Assembly: GCF_034479515.1 (NCBI RefSeq)
Contig: NZ_CP140152.1
Location: 3,720,001-3,784,000, forward strand
Source: Duganella zoogloeoides
GTDB taxonomy: Bacteria; Pseudomonadota; Gammaproteobacteria; Burkholderiales; Burkholderiaceae_D
Length of the DNA stretch: 64,000 nt
Direction of reading: 5' to 3'
Shown here: positions 7,323 to 16,312 of the stretch, piece by piece
How positions within the stretch are numbered: the first letter of the stretch is position 1
Layout: each line of letters starts with the position of its first letter
Notes under the pieces: model-generated
The model's database searches: none
What the model saw: only the letters and a program-made list of their open reading frames with translations
Told to the model about the DNA's origin: nothing
Program-made: the position numbers and the translations under genes

Positions 7323-9026
7323 TTAGAGCCGCCCCGCTTTGAGCTCGGCCACCGCGAAGTGGACCGCCCGCACCGTCAGCGCCATATAGGTCAGCGACGG
7401 ATTGACGGTGCCGCTCGACGCCATGGCCGAACCGTCGGTGACGAACAGGTTGCGCACGCCGTGCACCTGGTTGTGGGCATTGAGCACCGAGGTGGCCGGG
7501 TCGTGGCCCATGCGCGCGCCGCCCATCTCGTGGATTGACGTGCCGGGCAGGCTGCGCACCGGCGCCAGCTGCACGCGCGCGGCGCCCGCCGCCTTGAGCA
7601 TGGCTTCCGCCTGCTTGCCGGCATCGACCGCCATGCGCTTTTCGTTGTCACCGTAAGCGACGTCGAAGCGCAGCTGCGGCAGGCCGAAGCCGCCCTTGTT
7701 GCTCTCGTCGAGCGTGACGCGGTTGTGCGCCTGCGGCAGCTGCTCGCCGAACGCGCCCAGGAACGCCACCCATTTGCCGGGACGGGCGATATTGTGTTTC
7801 ATCCCGGCGCCGAAATCGTCGGTGAGCGCAGCGGTATTGGTCCAGTCGTCGCGCATGGCGCCGCCCTGGAAGCCATAGCCGCGCGTGAAATCGGCGTCCG
7901 CATCCTGCCCGCCCACGTTACGGAAGCGCGGGATCAGGATGCCGGTGGCGCGGCGGCCCTTGTAGTTGCGGTCTTCGAATCCCGGCACCTCGCCGAATGC
8001 TGCCACGCCATGGTGATCGACCAGGTAGCGCCCCAGCACGTCGCTGTGGTTGCCGATGCCGTTCGGGTGCGCCGCGCTGCGCGACTGCAGCAGCACCTGC
8101 AGGCTGCCGTAGGTGGACGCGCACAGGAAAATTACCTTGGCCTTGAACGTGGTGCGCGCGCCGCTCTGCGCATCGATCACGCGCACGCCGGTGGCCTGCT
8201 TCGTGCGCGGATCGACATCGATCGCTTCGACCACGCTGTTGGTGCGGATGGTGAGGCGCCCGGTCTTTTGCGCAGCCGGCAAGGTGGAACTGAGCGAACT
8301 GAAATACGCGCCGAACGAGCAGCCCCGGTTGCAGATATTGCGGTTCTGGCACGGCCCGCGGCCGTCGTGCGGCACGGTGAGATTGGCCACGCGGCCGATG
8401 GTCACGCGGCGGTCCTGCCATTTCGCCTCGATGCGCTGCTTGAGCGCGCGCTCCAGCGCCGTCATTTCCATCGGCGGCAGGTAGTGCCCGTCCGGGAAGC
8501 TCTCCAGCCCTTCGGGCTGGCCGCTCACGCCGATGAATTTTTCCACGTGCGTGTACCACTTTTCCAGGTCGGCGTAGCGGATCGGCCAGTCGTTGCCATG
8601 GCCGTCGCGCGCATTGGCCTTGAAGTCGTCGTCGCCCCAGCGGTACGACTGCCGGCCCCAGGTCAGCGAACGCCCGCCCAGCACGTCGGTGCGGTGCCAG
8701 CGGAATGGCTTGGTTTCCTGGTACGGATTGTCGCGGTCGTTGATCCAGTAATGGCGGTTGGCCCAGCTGAAAGCGCCGCGCTCGATCTTGCTCTGCACCG
8801 GGTACTCGCGCGCAAACAGTTCGCGCTCGGGCAAGCCCTGGTTGGGCGCCTGCCATGGCGGCGTGAATTCGTGGATGTAGCCGGTTTGATGTTCGAGCGG
8901 CTTGCCGCGTTCGAGTATCAGCACCTTCAAACCCTTTTCGGTCAGTTCCTTGGCGGCCCAGCCGCCGGTGATGCCGGAGCCGATGACGATGGCGTCGAAT
9001 TGCGTGTTCTGCTGTTTCTGGTTCAT
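7323..9026 (-). CDS. GMC-family FAD oxidoreductase, putative glycoside/gluconate dehydrogenase large subunit
   Basis: 567 residues. The FAD-binding Rossmann motif is 'IVIGSGITGG' (about 14-23). A Cys cluster C226, C232, C236 ('CQNRNICNRGC') is in the place where the membrane-type FAD glucose and glucoside 3-dehydrogenases carry an iron-sulfur site. The GMC C-terminal signature has His499 ('SIHEMGGARMG') and Asn542 ('SSGTVNPSLTYMAL'), the expected catalytic pair. It has no leader; the partner encoded 16 bases upstream has a Tat leader and would carry it out of the cell. With isomerase-like barrels and a glucosidase nearby, oxidation of a sugar hydroxyl (possibly C3) is the likely reaction. Gluconate 2-dehydrogenase-like activity cannot be excluded. 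Confidence 0.88.
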   Translation of the reverse strand: MNQKQQNTQFDAIVIGSGITGGWAAKELTEKGLKVLILERGKPLEHQTGYIHEFTPPWQAPNQGLPERELFAREYPVQSKIERGAFSWANRHYWINDRDNPYQETKPFRWHRTDVLGGRSLTWGRQSYRWGDDDFKANARDGHGNDWPIRYADLEKWYTHVEKFIGVSGQPEGLESFPDGHYLPPMEMTALERALKQRIEAKWQDRRVTIGRVANLTVPHDGRGPCQNRNICNRGCSFGAYFSSLSSTLPAAQKTGRLTIRTNSVVEAIDVDPRTKQATGVRVIDAQSGARTTFKAKVIFLCASTYGSLQVLLQSRSAAHPNGIGNHSDVLGRYLVDHHGVAAFGEVPGFEDRNYKGRRATGILIPRFRNVGGQDADADFTRGYGFQGGAMRDDWTNTAALTDDFGAGMKHNIARPGKWVAFLGAFGEQLPQAHNRVTLDESNKGGFGLPQLRFDVAYGDNEKRMAVDAGKQAEAMLKAAGAARVQLAPVRSLPGTSIHEMGGARMGHDPATSVLNAHNQVHGVRNLFVTDGSAMASSGTVNPSLTYMALTVRAVHFAVAELKAGRL

Positions 9027-9042
9027 GTGCGGTCCCGTGCTT

Positions 9043-9708
9043 TCAGATGACGACCTGGTACGGCCAGGTCTTGATGTCCACATTCGATTCGAACTTGCCG
9101 GGCACCGGCATGTAGCGCAGTTCGCGGTTGCTGCCCACTTCGGACGTGAAGTAGCCGAGCACCACGAGGTCGCGCAGGCGCAGGTAGAACGGCGATTTGG
9201 GATCGAGGATGCGGTCGGTCAGCGAGAAGGTGCGCCCGCCATACGGACTGGCGGCGCGCAGCGCTTGCAGCACGTCGGCGCCCTGCTCCGCGCTGCACGC
9301 GGCAAAGGCGCGGCCGTGGCGCTGCTGCGCGCCGGCGTCGAGGTCCGCCAATCCCTTGCGGAAGAATGCCGCCTCGTCGGCCGTCATCCAGTTGGCCACC
9401 ATGGTGGCGACGAACTGCGGCACGCCGGCCTCGGTCGCACCCGGGGTGTCGGTGGCGGGGATGATCGTTTCGGCGGCCGCCGTGAGCGTGGCCAGCTCGG
9501 TGGCGGTCAAGGGCTGGGCGGTGCTGGCGGCGGCGGGTGCGCCAGCGGCTTTCAGGGCTTGCGCCGCCGCCGGCGCGGTCCACACGGCAGCGAGCGTGGT
9601 GGCTGCCAGCAGCGCGCCCAGCACGTCGCGCCGCGAAACGCCGCGCTCTTCATGCGCCGCGTGGTGCTGGCCGGCGTTACGGTCGAAATGCACTTTGGTG
9701 ATGTTCAT
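9043..9708 (-). CDS. Gluconate 2-dehydrogenase subunit 3-family protein (Tat-exported small subunit)
   Basis: 221 residues. The N-terminus has 'VSRRDVLGALLAATTLAA', a twin-arginine leader with cleavage expected after 'AAAQA'. The mature part contains the subunit-3 landmarks: 'ETIIPATDTPGATEAGVPQF' (the metal/FAD-proximal loop of the family) and a C-terminal 'LGYFTSEVG' then 'YMPVPGKFE'. In characterised two- or three-subunit dehydrogenases this subunit carries the flavoprotein through the Tat pathway. It lies between the TonB receptor (14-base gap) and the GMC gene (16-base gap) in one operon. No cytochrome subunit is in the operon; the nearest c-type cytochrome is at 16410. Confidence 0.87.
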   Translation of the reverse strand: MNITKVHFDRNAGQHHAAHEERGVSRRDVLGALLAATTLAAVWTAPAAAQALKAAGAPAAASTAQPLTATELATLTAAAETIIPATDTPGATEAGVPQFVATMVANWMTADEAAFFRKGLADLDAGAQQRHGRAFAACSAEQGADVLQALRAASPYGGRTFSLTDRILDPKSPFYLRLRDLVVLGYFTSEVGSNRELRYMPVPGKFESNVDIKTWPYQVVI

Positions 9709-9722
9709 GGTTCGCCTCTCTG

Positions 9723-11942
9723 CTAGAACTGGGTGCCGGCACGCAGGCCGATGGTGCGCGGTGCGCCGATGCCGAAGCCGCCCGGCACCAGGCTGTCGAT
9801 GGTGATGGTGTTTTCCAGGTTGCGGGCAAACGCCTGCACGTAAAACTTTTGCGCGGCCGCCGTGTAGGTCACGCTGATGTCGCTCTTGCGGTACGACGGC
9901 TGGCGGTAGCGCGAGGCGGACGCCGAATCGCTGAGGAAGTAGGCGCCGTTCAGGCGCGTGCCCACCTTGGCCACGACACTGGCGCCGCTGTCGAACATGA
10001 ACGTGTGGGCATAACCGAGGCTGGCGTTGTAGGCCGGCGCGCGGTCGATCTGCTGGCCCGACCAGTCGGCCACGCCATCGGGCGTGTACGACTTGAACTT
10101 GCCGTCGGCAGTAGCCAGCGAGAAGTTGATGCGGTCGTCCGCCGTGGCCTGCCAGGTGCCTTCCACTTCCACGCCGTCGATGGTGGCGTTGGAGGCGTTG
10201 GTGGTGAGCGCGCCGCAGGTGGCTGCCGTCGAACCGGTGCACACCACGGAGGTCAGCTGCATGTCCTTGTAGTCGTAGCGGAACACGGCTGCGCCCAGGC
10301 GCAGGCGGTTGTCGAGAAAGCGGCCCTTGACGCCCGCTTCCAGCGACGTGATGTTCTCGGGCAGGTAGGCCGAGCCGCTGGTGTCGTTGAAACCGCCCGC
10401 CTTGTAGCCAGTGGACAGGCTGGCATACACCATCACGGCCGGGCGCAGGTCGTAATCAAAGGCCAGCCGGTAGTTGGACTTGCTGCTTTCCACGTGGGCG
10501 GTGTAGCCGGGACCGGTGAGGCTGCCGCTGAGCGGATCGAAGCCCGATTTTTCATCGCGCGTGGTGCGCGCCCCGAACGTCACGCGCAGCCGCGGATCGA
10601 CGCGGTACGTCAGCTGGCCGAACGCCGCCTTCGAGCGGCTGTGGACCGTGGGCGTGAACGGCAGCACGATCAGCGGACCGGGCGTTTGCGTATTGAAGGT
10701 GGACGAGCGGAAGATGTCCTCGTCGTAGTGGTACAGCCCCGCTACCCACGACAGGCGCGGCGCGCCGGCGGAATTGAACCGCAGCTCGTGCGTGCGCTGG
10801 GTGGAATCGCCAAACATCGGGTTGTACATCGGGAAGCCGAAATAGGTGCCGTTGTTTAGTTCATCGAGTTTCGATTCCAGGCGGGCGAACTGCCAGGTCA
10901 CATCCACCGCGTCGCCCAGCGTGGTTTTCAGTTCCGAACGCAGCGACGTGGCCACGTCGTCCTTGTAGCTGCCGGTGTCCGTGTAGCGCGCGGCGGCAGT
11001 GCGCTGCGTGTCCGCGCCCCGGTCCACGTACACGGGATGGGCCAGGTTGTTGCCGCTGGCGATAGGCGTGCCGATAAAGAAATTCGTCAGCGGCACCGAG
11101 CTGGCGCCGTTGCCGCCAGCCTTGCTGCGTTCGGCCGTCAGCAGCCAGGTGGTCGTCGGCGAGAAGGTCAGCAGCGCGTGCACGCGGGCGGCGGTGTCAT
11201 CCTGGTCGGTCAGGCCCACGGTGTTGGGACCGGGTTTCAAATAGCTGTCGTGACGCACCTTGACGGCGGCCGCGCGCAGCGCCAGCGTGTCGTTGACGGG
11301 GATGTTGACCATGCCCTCGACGCGGCGGGCGCCGAAGTCGCCAATCTCGGTATCGATGCGGCCCTCGAGCTTTTTGCCCGGCTTGTTGGTGATCAGGTTG
11401 ATGGCGCCGGCGGTGGCGTTGCGGCCGTACAGCGTACCTTGCGGGCCGCGCAGCACTTCGATGCGTTCGAGATCGAGGAAGCTGCCCAGTTGCGCCTCGC
11501 TGCGGCCGATGTAGGCGCCATCGACGTTGAAGGCGGTGGACGAATCGCCCTTCTCGCTGGTGTCCAGGCTGACCACGCCGCGTATGGCGACCTGCAGTTT
11601 GCCGGAGTCGGTGGAGATCTGCACATTGGGCGCCAGCTCGGTCAGCGCCACGGCGTTGGTGGCGCCGCTCTGGCGCAATTCCTCGCCGCCCAGCACCGAC
11701 AAGGCCAATGGTGTCTTGGACGCCGGCTGCGCGGTTTTCTGCGCAGTGACGATCACTTCGATCAGCGGGTTGTCCTGGGACGGTTGCTGAGCGGCGGCGC
11801 TGCCGCAGGCGGCCAGCAGGATGGCGCCGAGGCTGGCGATGCCGACACGGTGGTGAACATGGTTGTGGGCATGGTGGTCAGCATGAGGCGGGCGCGCAGC
11901 AACAGCGCGCAAGCCGGGGCTTGCATCGATTTCAAGGGGCAC
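9723..11942 (-). CDS. TonB-dependent outer-membrane receptor of the island
   Basis: 739 residues from a GTG at 11942, which has CGGAGA 6-7 bases before it; an ATG at 11993 in the same frame has no ribosome site. After a His-rich start and a hydrophobic leader ('GIASLGAILLAACGSAAAQ') comes the TonB box region 'IEVIVTAQK', a plug domain ('VEVLRGPQGTLYGRNATAGA') and a beta barrel ending in 'GLRAGTQF' with the terminal Phe. The plug motifs are those of the nutrient-type receptors common in sphingomonads and Massilia, not siderophore receptors. First gene of the receptor-subunit3-GMC operon, so it probably imports the island's glycoside. Confidence 0.88.
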   Translation of the reverse strand: MPLEIDASPGLRAVAARPPHADHHAHNHVHHRVGIASLGAILLAACGSAAAQQPSQDNPLIEVIVTAQKTAQPASKTPLALSVLGGEELRQSGATNAVALTELAPNVQISTDSGKLQVAIRGVVSLDTSEKGDSSTAFNVDGAYIGRSEAQLGSFLDLERIEVLRGPQGTLYGRNATAGAINLITNKPGKKLEGRIDTEIGDFGARRVEGMVNIPVNDTLALRAAAVKVRHDSYLKPGPNTVGLTDQDDTAARVHALLTFSPTTTWLLTAERSKAGGNGASSVPLTNFFIGTPIASGNNLAHPVYVDRGADTQRTAAARYTDTGSYKDDVATSLRSELKTTLGDAVDVTWQFARLESKLDELNNGTYFGFPMYNPMFGDSTQRTHELRFNSAGAPRLSWVAGLYHYDEDIFRSSTFNTQTPGPLIVLPFTPTVHSRSKAAFGQLTYRVDPRLRVTFGARTTRDEKSGFDPLSGSLTGPGYTAHVESSKSNYRLAFDYDLRPAVMVYASLSTGYKAGGFNDTSGSAYLPENITSLEAGVKGRFLDNRLRLGAAVFRYDYKDMQLTSVVCTGSTAATCGALTTNASNATIDGVEVEGTWQATADDRINFSLATADGKFKSYTPDGVADWSGQQIDRAPAYNASLGYAHTFMFDSGASVVAKVGTRLNGAYFLSDSASASRYRQPSYRKSDISVTYTAAAQKFYVQAFARNLENTITIDSLVPGGFGIGAPRTIGLRAGTQF

Positions 11943-12035
11943 TTTTTGTCTCCGACGTTTGGACTTTTGCAGTCTCGTTCTGGGCCGCGCCATCGGGTGG
12001 CGCGTGTCACTTGCAAATCAGGATAGCACGAATTT

Positions 12036-12062
12036 AGAACCGTAATTCCAGTTTTTATTATG
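12036..12062 (-). promoter_or_regulatory. Promoter -10 and putative operator of the TonB receptor operon
   Basis: On the minus strand CATAAT (12057-12062) is followed after seven bases by an element whose plus-strand form is AGAACCGTAATTCC (12036-12049). It shares 10 of 14 ungapped positions with the palindromic element at 16266-16279. The -10 overlaps the stop codon of the FMN reductase gene. Confidence 0.4.
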
Positions 12063-12663
12063 CTGTTGTAACCGGGCTGCGCACACCCACCACCTGCTCT
12101 GCCAGCAGGCGCAAACTGCTGGTCACCTGCGGCTCCAGGCACTGGCCGTCACCATCGAACAGGCGCACGCCGGCGGTATTGAGGGTGACGCCCATCGGCG
12201 TGGGCCAGCCACGCAGCGCGTGCACGATCGAGCGCATCGCGCCCAGCGTGGTGTTGCAGCCCTGCCAGCCGGCAGCCGTGACGATGCAGCCCACCGGCAT
12301 GCCGTCGAGGTACACGCGCTCGTCGGCGCGCAGGTCTTCCAGCAGGTCGATGGCGTTTTTCACCAGGCCCGACACGCCGCCGTGGTAGCCGGGCGAGGCG
12401 AAGATCACGGCGTCGGCCCGGCGCACCGCCTCCACCAGCGCGCGCTGGCCTTCGGTGCGTTCCGGCTGCTCGGGGTTGTAGCCGGGCAGCGCGGCCAGCG
12501 CGGCGCCGCCGAACAACTCGGTGCGCGCGCCCAGTTCGGCCGCGTGGGCCAGCGCCACCCGCAGCGCGGTCTCGGTGCTGGAACCCGGGCGCGTGGTGCC
12601 GCCGATGCCGACGATGTAGGGGGTGCGGCCGTTGGCGCGGGCGTTGTTGGTGTAGTGGTTCAT
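12058..12663 (-). CDS. NAD(P)H-dependent FMN reductase
   Basis: 201 residues of flavodoxin-like fold. 'IVGIGGTTRPGSSTETALR' is the FMN-phosphate loop, and 'DAVIFASPGYHGGVSGLVKNA' is the flavin-contact motif of the SsuE/ArsH-type reductases. 'VTAAGWQGCNTTLGAMR' is the third conserved loop. It is the last gene of the unit that begins with a luciferase-like monooxygenase at 16198, with a gap of 24 bases from the glucosidase, so it most plausibly supplies FMNH2 to that oxygenase. Confidence 0.88.
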   Translation of the reverse strand: MNHYTNNARANGRTPYIVGIGGTTRPGSSTETALRVALAHAAELGARTELFGGAALAALPGYNPEQPERTEGQRALVEAVRRADAVIFASPGYHGGVSGLVKNAIDLLEDLRADERVYLDGMPVGCIVTAAGWQGCNTTLGAMRSIVHALRGWPTPMGVTLNTAGVRLFDGDGQCLEPQVTSSLRLLAEQVVGVRSPVTTA

Positions 12664-12687
12664 GGTGTTCGTCTCCGTTTATATTAT

Positions 12688-15060
12688 TTAGATGGTGATG
12701 GTGAATGGCAGGTCGATGCTGGAGCGCCCGACCAGCAGCCGCACCGGTCCGGCCACGCCGGTCCAGCCGCCATCCCACACCTGCATGCGGCGCGCGGCAA
12801 TCGCAATGCGCAGTTCCTGCTCCTCGCCGGCGGCCAGCGTGGCCTTGGCAAAGCCCACCAGGGTCAGCTCCGGCTGGTCGCGGTACACCTGCACCACTTC
12901 GGCGCCTGCGCGGAGGCTGGTGTTGCGCAGCTTGACGGTGACCTCCCAACCGTCCGCCATTTCGTGCAGCTGCGGTGCATCGAGTTCAAAGCTGGCGTAG
13001 CCGAAGCCGGCGCCAAAGGCCTGGCGCGGCGCCACACCGTTGGCGGCCAGGCCGCGATAGCCCACGCGCACGCCATCGCTGTAATGCAGGTCGCCGTTGG
13101 CGTCCGGCTGCAGGGAGAGCGCCGGGTAGTCGGCGTCGGCAGCGGCGATGGTGACCGGCAGGCGGCCGCCCGGTTCGCGGTCGCCTGCCAACACCTGCGC
13201 CAGCGCCGCGCCGAATTCCTGCCCCGGGTACCAGCAGTGCAGCACCGCCTGGGCCATTCCTTCCCAGCGAGTGTCGAACGCGTGGCCCACGTTGGTGACG
13301 ATGACGGTGTTCGGATTGGCGGCGCATACCTGCTCGATCAGCGCGATCTGTTCGCTCGGCAGGTGGGTGTCGGGACGGTCCTTGCTTTCCACGCTGGCGT
13401 CCGATGTTTCGCCCACCATCAGGATCACGGCGTCGGCCTGCTGCGCCGCTGCCACGGCCTGCGCCATCATCGACTGCGCGCTGCCCGGGCCGCGCACGCC
13501 GTACCACAGGCCCTGGCACCGCGCCGCCGCGTAGCGCAGCTCCGCCACCACGGCCACCGTTTGCCCGGCTGCCAGTTGTACGGTCACGCTGTCGGCATCA
13601 CCGCTTTTCAGGCGGCCCATCACGTCGCCGGGCGCCAGCTGCTCGTCGCGCCGGAAGACTTCCTGGCCATCGACCAGCAGCCGCAGCGCGCCGGTGCCGC
13701 CCACGTAGAACAGGTGGCCGCCGGTGTCGGAAGCCGTGTAGCTGCCGCTGGCGCGGGTGGCGGCGTCGCGCTGCAAGGCGCCCGCCTCGTGCACACCGTG
13801 GAACCAGGTGAGCGAGTTGGTGTCGCGCGTTTCGCTCACCAGCGGTGCGCCGTCGCAGTCCTGGTTGTCGAAGTAATCAATGGTCATGCCGCGCACGCAG
13901 CCGTCGCCGAGGTCGCGCGCCGGCCGCGCCGCCATGCGCGGCAGCTTCGGTTGCGGATCGACGCCGGGCGTGTAGCCGGTAATCGCTGCGCCGAAGCGCT
14001 GGCGCAGCGCCTCGATCGGCAGCACGGCATCGGGTTTCACTGCGATCTTGGCAAAGGTGCCGCCCTGGAAACACGGTGCGCTGGCGTTGGGGCCGATCAC
14101 GGCGATGCGCGGGCAGCGCGCCGGGTCCAGCGGCAAAATCCCGCCTTCGTTGCGCACCAGGGTAAAGCCGGCGGCGGCGGCTTGCACCAGCAGGTCGGCT
14201 GCCGCGCTGTCGTTCATCGGCGTGCCCTTGGCGCCGCCGAACCGGCGCGCGGTCTTCGCCACGCGGGCGGCAGCGTCGGCCAGCCGGGCCGCCGGTACCG
14301 CGCCCTGCTCCACCGCGGCGGCGCTGTGCGCGCCCAGGAAGCGCGCCGGTCCCGGCATTTCCAGGTCCAGGCCGCCCTGCAGCGAACCGACCGTGGAATG
14401 GGTGCCGAACCAGTCACTCATGAACACGCCGGGAAAGCCCCATTCGTTCTTGGCGATCGCCGTGACAACCGGCGCCGCTTCCGCGCACCAGCTGCCATTG
14501 ACCTTGTTGTAGGCGGTAAGCATGCCGGCGCAGCGGGCTTCAGCCGCCAGCTCGAACGGCAGCAAATACACTTCGCGCAGCGTGCGCTCATCGACCACGG
14601 CGTTCATCTGGTCGCGCGCGGTTTCGCTGTCGTTGCACACCAGGTGCTTGGCCACGGCGCCGGTGCCGGTGGACTGACAGCCGGCTATCCACGCCGCGCC
14701 CAGCTGGCCGCACAGCAGCGGGTCTTCGGAAAAATATTCAAAGGCGCGCCCGGCCAGCGGGCTGCGCGCCAGGTTCAGGTTGGGCGCCAGCATCAGATCG
14801 ACGCCCCGGCGGATCGCCTCGCCGCCCACCAGTTGCCCGACCTGCTGCACCAGCGCCGGGTCCCAGCTGGCGCCCAGCGCCATTGGCGCGGGCGTGAGCA
14901 GCGAGACGTCGCGCTCATCGACACGGGCGCCGGCCACGCCCATCGGGCCGTCCGCCATCGACAGCGACGCGATATCCGCCGCCGGCACTGCCGCCGTGGT
15001 CCACATCGTGGCGCCGGCGGTCAGCATGGCCATGTCGGCCACGCTCAAATGTTGTTCCAT
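12688..15060 (-). CDS. Glycoside hydrolase family 3 beta-glucosidase
   Basis: 790 residues. The GH3 N-domain shows 'NLNLARSPLAGRAFEYFSED' (catalytic-pocket Arg, Phe and acidic residues), 'AKHLVCNDSETARDQMNAV' and the nucleophile motif 'GFPGVFMSDWFG' (Asp). A PA14-like insert (about 'RGMTIDYFDNQDCDGAP' to 'SVTVQLAAGQ') splits the second domain, as in many bacterial GH3 enzymes; the fibronectin-III-like tail ends in 'RSSIDLPFTITI'. No signal peptide is visible, so it is probably cytoplasmic. The ATG at 15060 has GGAGGAGA 6 bases upstream. It should hydrolyse O-glycosides entering through the island transporter. Confidence 0.93.
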   Translation of the reverse strand: MEQHLSVADMAMLTAGATMWTTAAVPAADIASLSMADGPMGVAGARVDERDVSLLTPAPMALGASWDPALVQQVGQLVGGEAIRRGVDLMLAPNLNLARSPLAGRAFEYFSEDPLLCGQLGAAWIAGCQSTGTGAVAKHLVCNDSETARDQMNAVVDERTLREVYLLPFELAAEARCAGMLTAYNKVNGSWCAEAAPVVTAIAKNEWGFPGVFMSDWFGTHSTVGSLQGGLDLEMPGPARFLGAHSAAAVEQGAVPAARLADAAARVAKTARRFGGAKGTPMNDSAAADLLVQAAAAGFTLVRNEGGILPLDPARCPRIAVIGPNASAPCFQGGTFAKIAVKPDAVLPIEALRQRFGAAITGYTPGVDPQPKLPRMAARPARDLGDGCVRGMTIDYFDNQDCDGAPLVSETRDTNSLTWFHGVHEAGALQRDAATRASGSYTASDTGGHLFYVGGTGALRLLVDGQEVFRRDEQLAPGDVMGRLKSGDADSVTVQLAAGQTVAVVAELRYAAARCQGLWYGVRGPGSAQSMMAQAVAAAQQADAVILMVGETSDASVESKDRPDTHLPSEQIALIEQVCAANPNTVIVTNVGHAFDTRWEGMAQAVLHCWYPGQEFGAALAQVLAGDREPGGRLPVTIAAADADYPALSLQPDANGDLHYSDGVRVGYRGLAANGVAPRQAFGAGFGYASFELDAPQLHEMADGWEVTVKLRNTSLRAGAEVVQVYRDQPELTLVGFAKATLAAGEEQELRIAIAARRMQVWDGGWTGVAGPVRLLVGRSSIDLPFTITI

Positions 15061-15103
15061 GCTGGTCTCCTCCAGTGGGCGGCCCTGGTACGGGCGGCCA
15101 TCA

Positions 15104-16198
15104 TTATTTGAATGCGGGTACCACGTGCTTGGCCAGCAGTTCCAGGGTCTGGTTGGCATAGGCCAGGCGCTTGGCGGTCAGCGGTCCGGTCGTGGTGCCG
15201 CACAGGATGTTGCCGATGCCGATATCCTGGTACGCGCGCAGCTTGTTGATGACGGTTTCCGGACTGCCGTACAGGCACCAGGTGGCCATCCAGTCTTCGG
15301 TCAGCGCATGGCCGGTGCGGTCGGTCTTCTTGTTGGCGTCGTCGGCTTCGGCCTTGGCGTTGAAGGCTGCTTCGCGGTCGATCGCTTCCTGGTAGTCGGT
15401 GAGGATTTCCTGCACTTCGCGGTGCGCCTGCTCGTCGGTGGGCGCCAGGTGCACGCACTGGTAGCTATGCGTGGTCCACGACAGCGCGTCGGCCACCGTT
15501 GCGTCGCTGTGGCCGGCCGCCAGCAGCTGGCGGTGGTAATTGCCGAAGTGCTTGGTAACGTGGCTGAGCGGATCGGTACCGCCGATTTTCGGTGGCGTAA
15601 ATGCCGGGATGAAGGTGGGCCAGCCGTTGACGGCGGCGCGCGTGGCGCTGCTCTCTTTCAGGGCCACCGGCATCAGGCGCGCATGTTTCGGGCCATAGGA
15701 CGTGGGCGCGATCCGCTGCAGCACGCGGCCCTGGTGGAAGCCGGTCAGCTCCACCGGCGCGTCGTCGATCTGCTTGGCCCACAGCGCTTCGGCCGCTTCC
15801 AGGTTTTCTTCGGCGATGCGGCCGGCGTCCTTGTAGTTGACGCCAAAGCCGATCATCTCCTCCGGCGTGGTGCCCGAGCCGATGCCGACCAGCAGCTTGC
15901 CACGGGTGAGATGGTCGAGGATGTTGATGCGCTCGACAAAGCGCACTGGGTGATGCAGCGGCACCGACGTCACCGAGAAGCCAAAGTGCATGTCCGGCAG
16001 CTTGGCGGCCAGGTACGACGCGAACATATAGCTGTCGCTGGCCACCGGCATGTAGCCGTTGAAGTGGTGGTCGGGCATGAAGATGGCGTCGAAGCCGAGT
16101 TTGCCGGCCAGCAGTGCGTGCTGCTCCAGGTCCACGATCAGCTGTTTGTCGGCGTCCGCGCTCATGGTGCGGGCATTGAGGAAGACGGAGAAGCGCAT
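15104..16198 (-). CDS. LLM-class flavin-dependent oxidoreductase (luciferase-like monooxygenase)
   Basis: 364 residues. Bacterial luciferase-type barrel: 'MRFSVFLNARTM' start, 'FDAIFMPDHHFNGYMP', 'SVPLHHPVRFVERINILDHL', 'GKLLVGIGSGTTPEEMIGFG' and, near the end, 'GSPETVINKLRAYQDIGIGN'. These are the standard F420/FMN-dependent LLM motifs. First gene of the unit LLM-GH3-FMN reductase, led by a good promoter (16284-16312). A flavin reductase in the same unit indicates an FMNH2-using monooxygenase, perhaps acting on a released aglycone. Confidence 0.9.
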   Translation of the reverse strand: MRFSVFLNARTMSADADKQLIVDLEQHALLAGKLGFDAIFMPDHHFNGYMPVASDSYMFASYLAAKLPDMHFGFSVTSVPLHHPVRFVERINILDHLTRGKLLVGIGSGTTPEEMIGFGVNYKDAGRIAEENLEAAEALWAKQIDDAPVELTGFHQGRVLQRIAPTSYGPKHARLMPVALKESSATRAAVNGWPTFIPAFTPPKIGGTDPLSHVTKHFGNYHRQLLAAGHSDATVADALSWTTHSYQCVHLAPTDEQAHREVQEILTDYQEAIDREAAFNAKAEADDANKKTDRTGHALTEDWMATWCLYGSPETVINKLRAYQDIGIGNILCGTTTGPLTAKRLAYANQTLELLAKHVVPAFK

Positions 16199-16265
16199 GG
16201 GGAAATCCAGTCATATGGTTACGGGTCACGGATTCGGCCGCCTTGCAGCGCGCCACCCTTAAATC

Positions 16266-16312
16266 AGAATCCGAATTCTAATTATAGTATTTGAGGTGAT
16301 TTTGGAAGTCAA
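16266..16312 (-). promoter_or_regulatory. Promoter and palindromic operator of the LLM-GH3-FMN reductase operon
   Basis: On the minus strand TTGACT (16307-16312) is followed at 17 bases by TACTAT (16284-16289); a TATAAT overlaps three bases later. Right after it lies AGAAT-CCGA-ATTCT (16266-16279), an inverted repeat with 5-base arms. Two related elements lie in the same position relative to the other island promoters. Confidence 0.5.

Noticed and set aside
12220..15111. A 963-residue plus-strand frame opposite the GH3 glucosidase
   Set aside because: His/Arg/Ala/Gly-rich composition with no domain; it is the mirror of the real gene.
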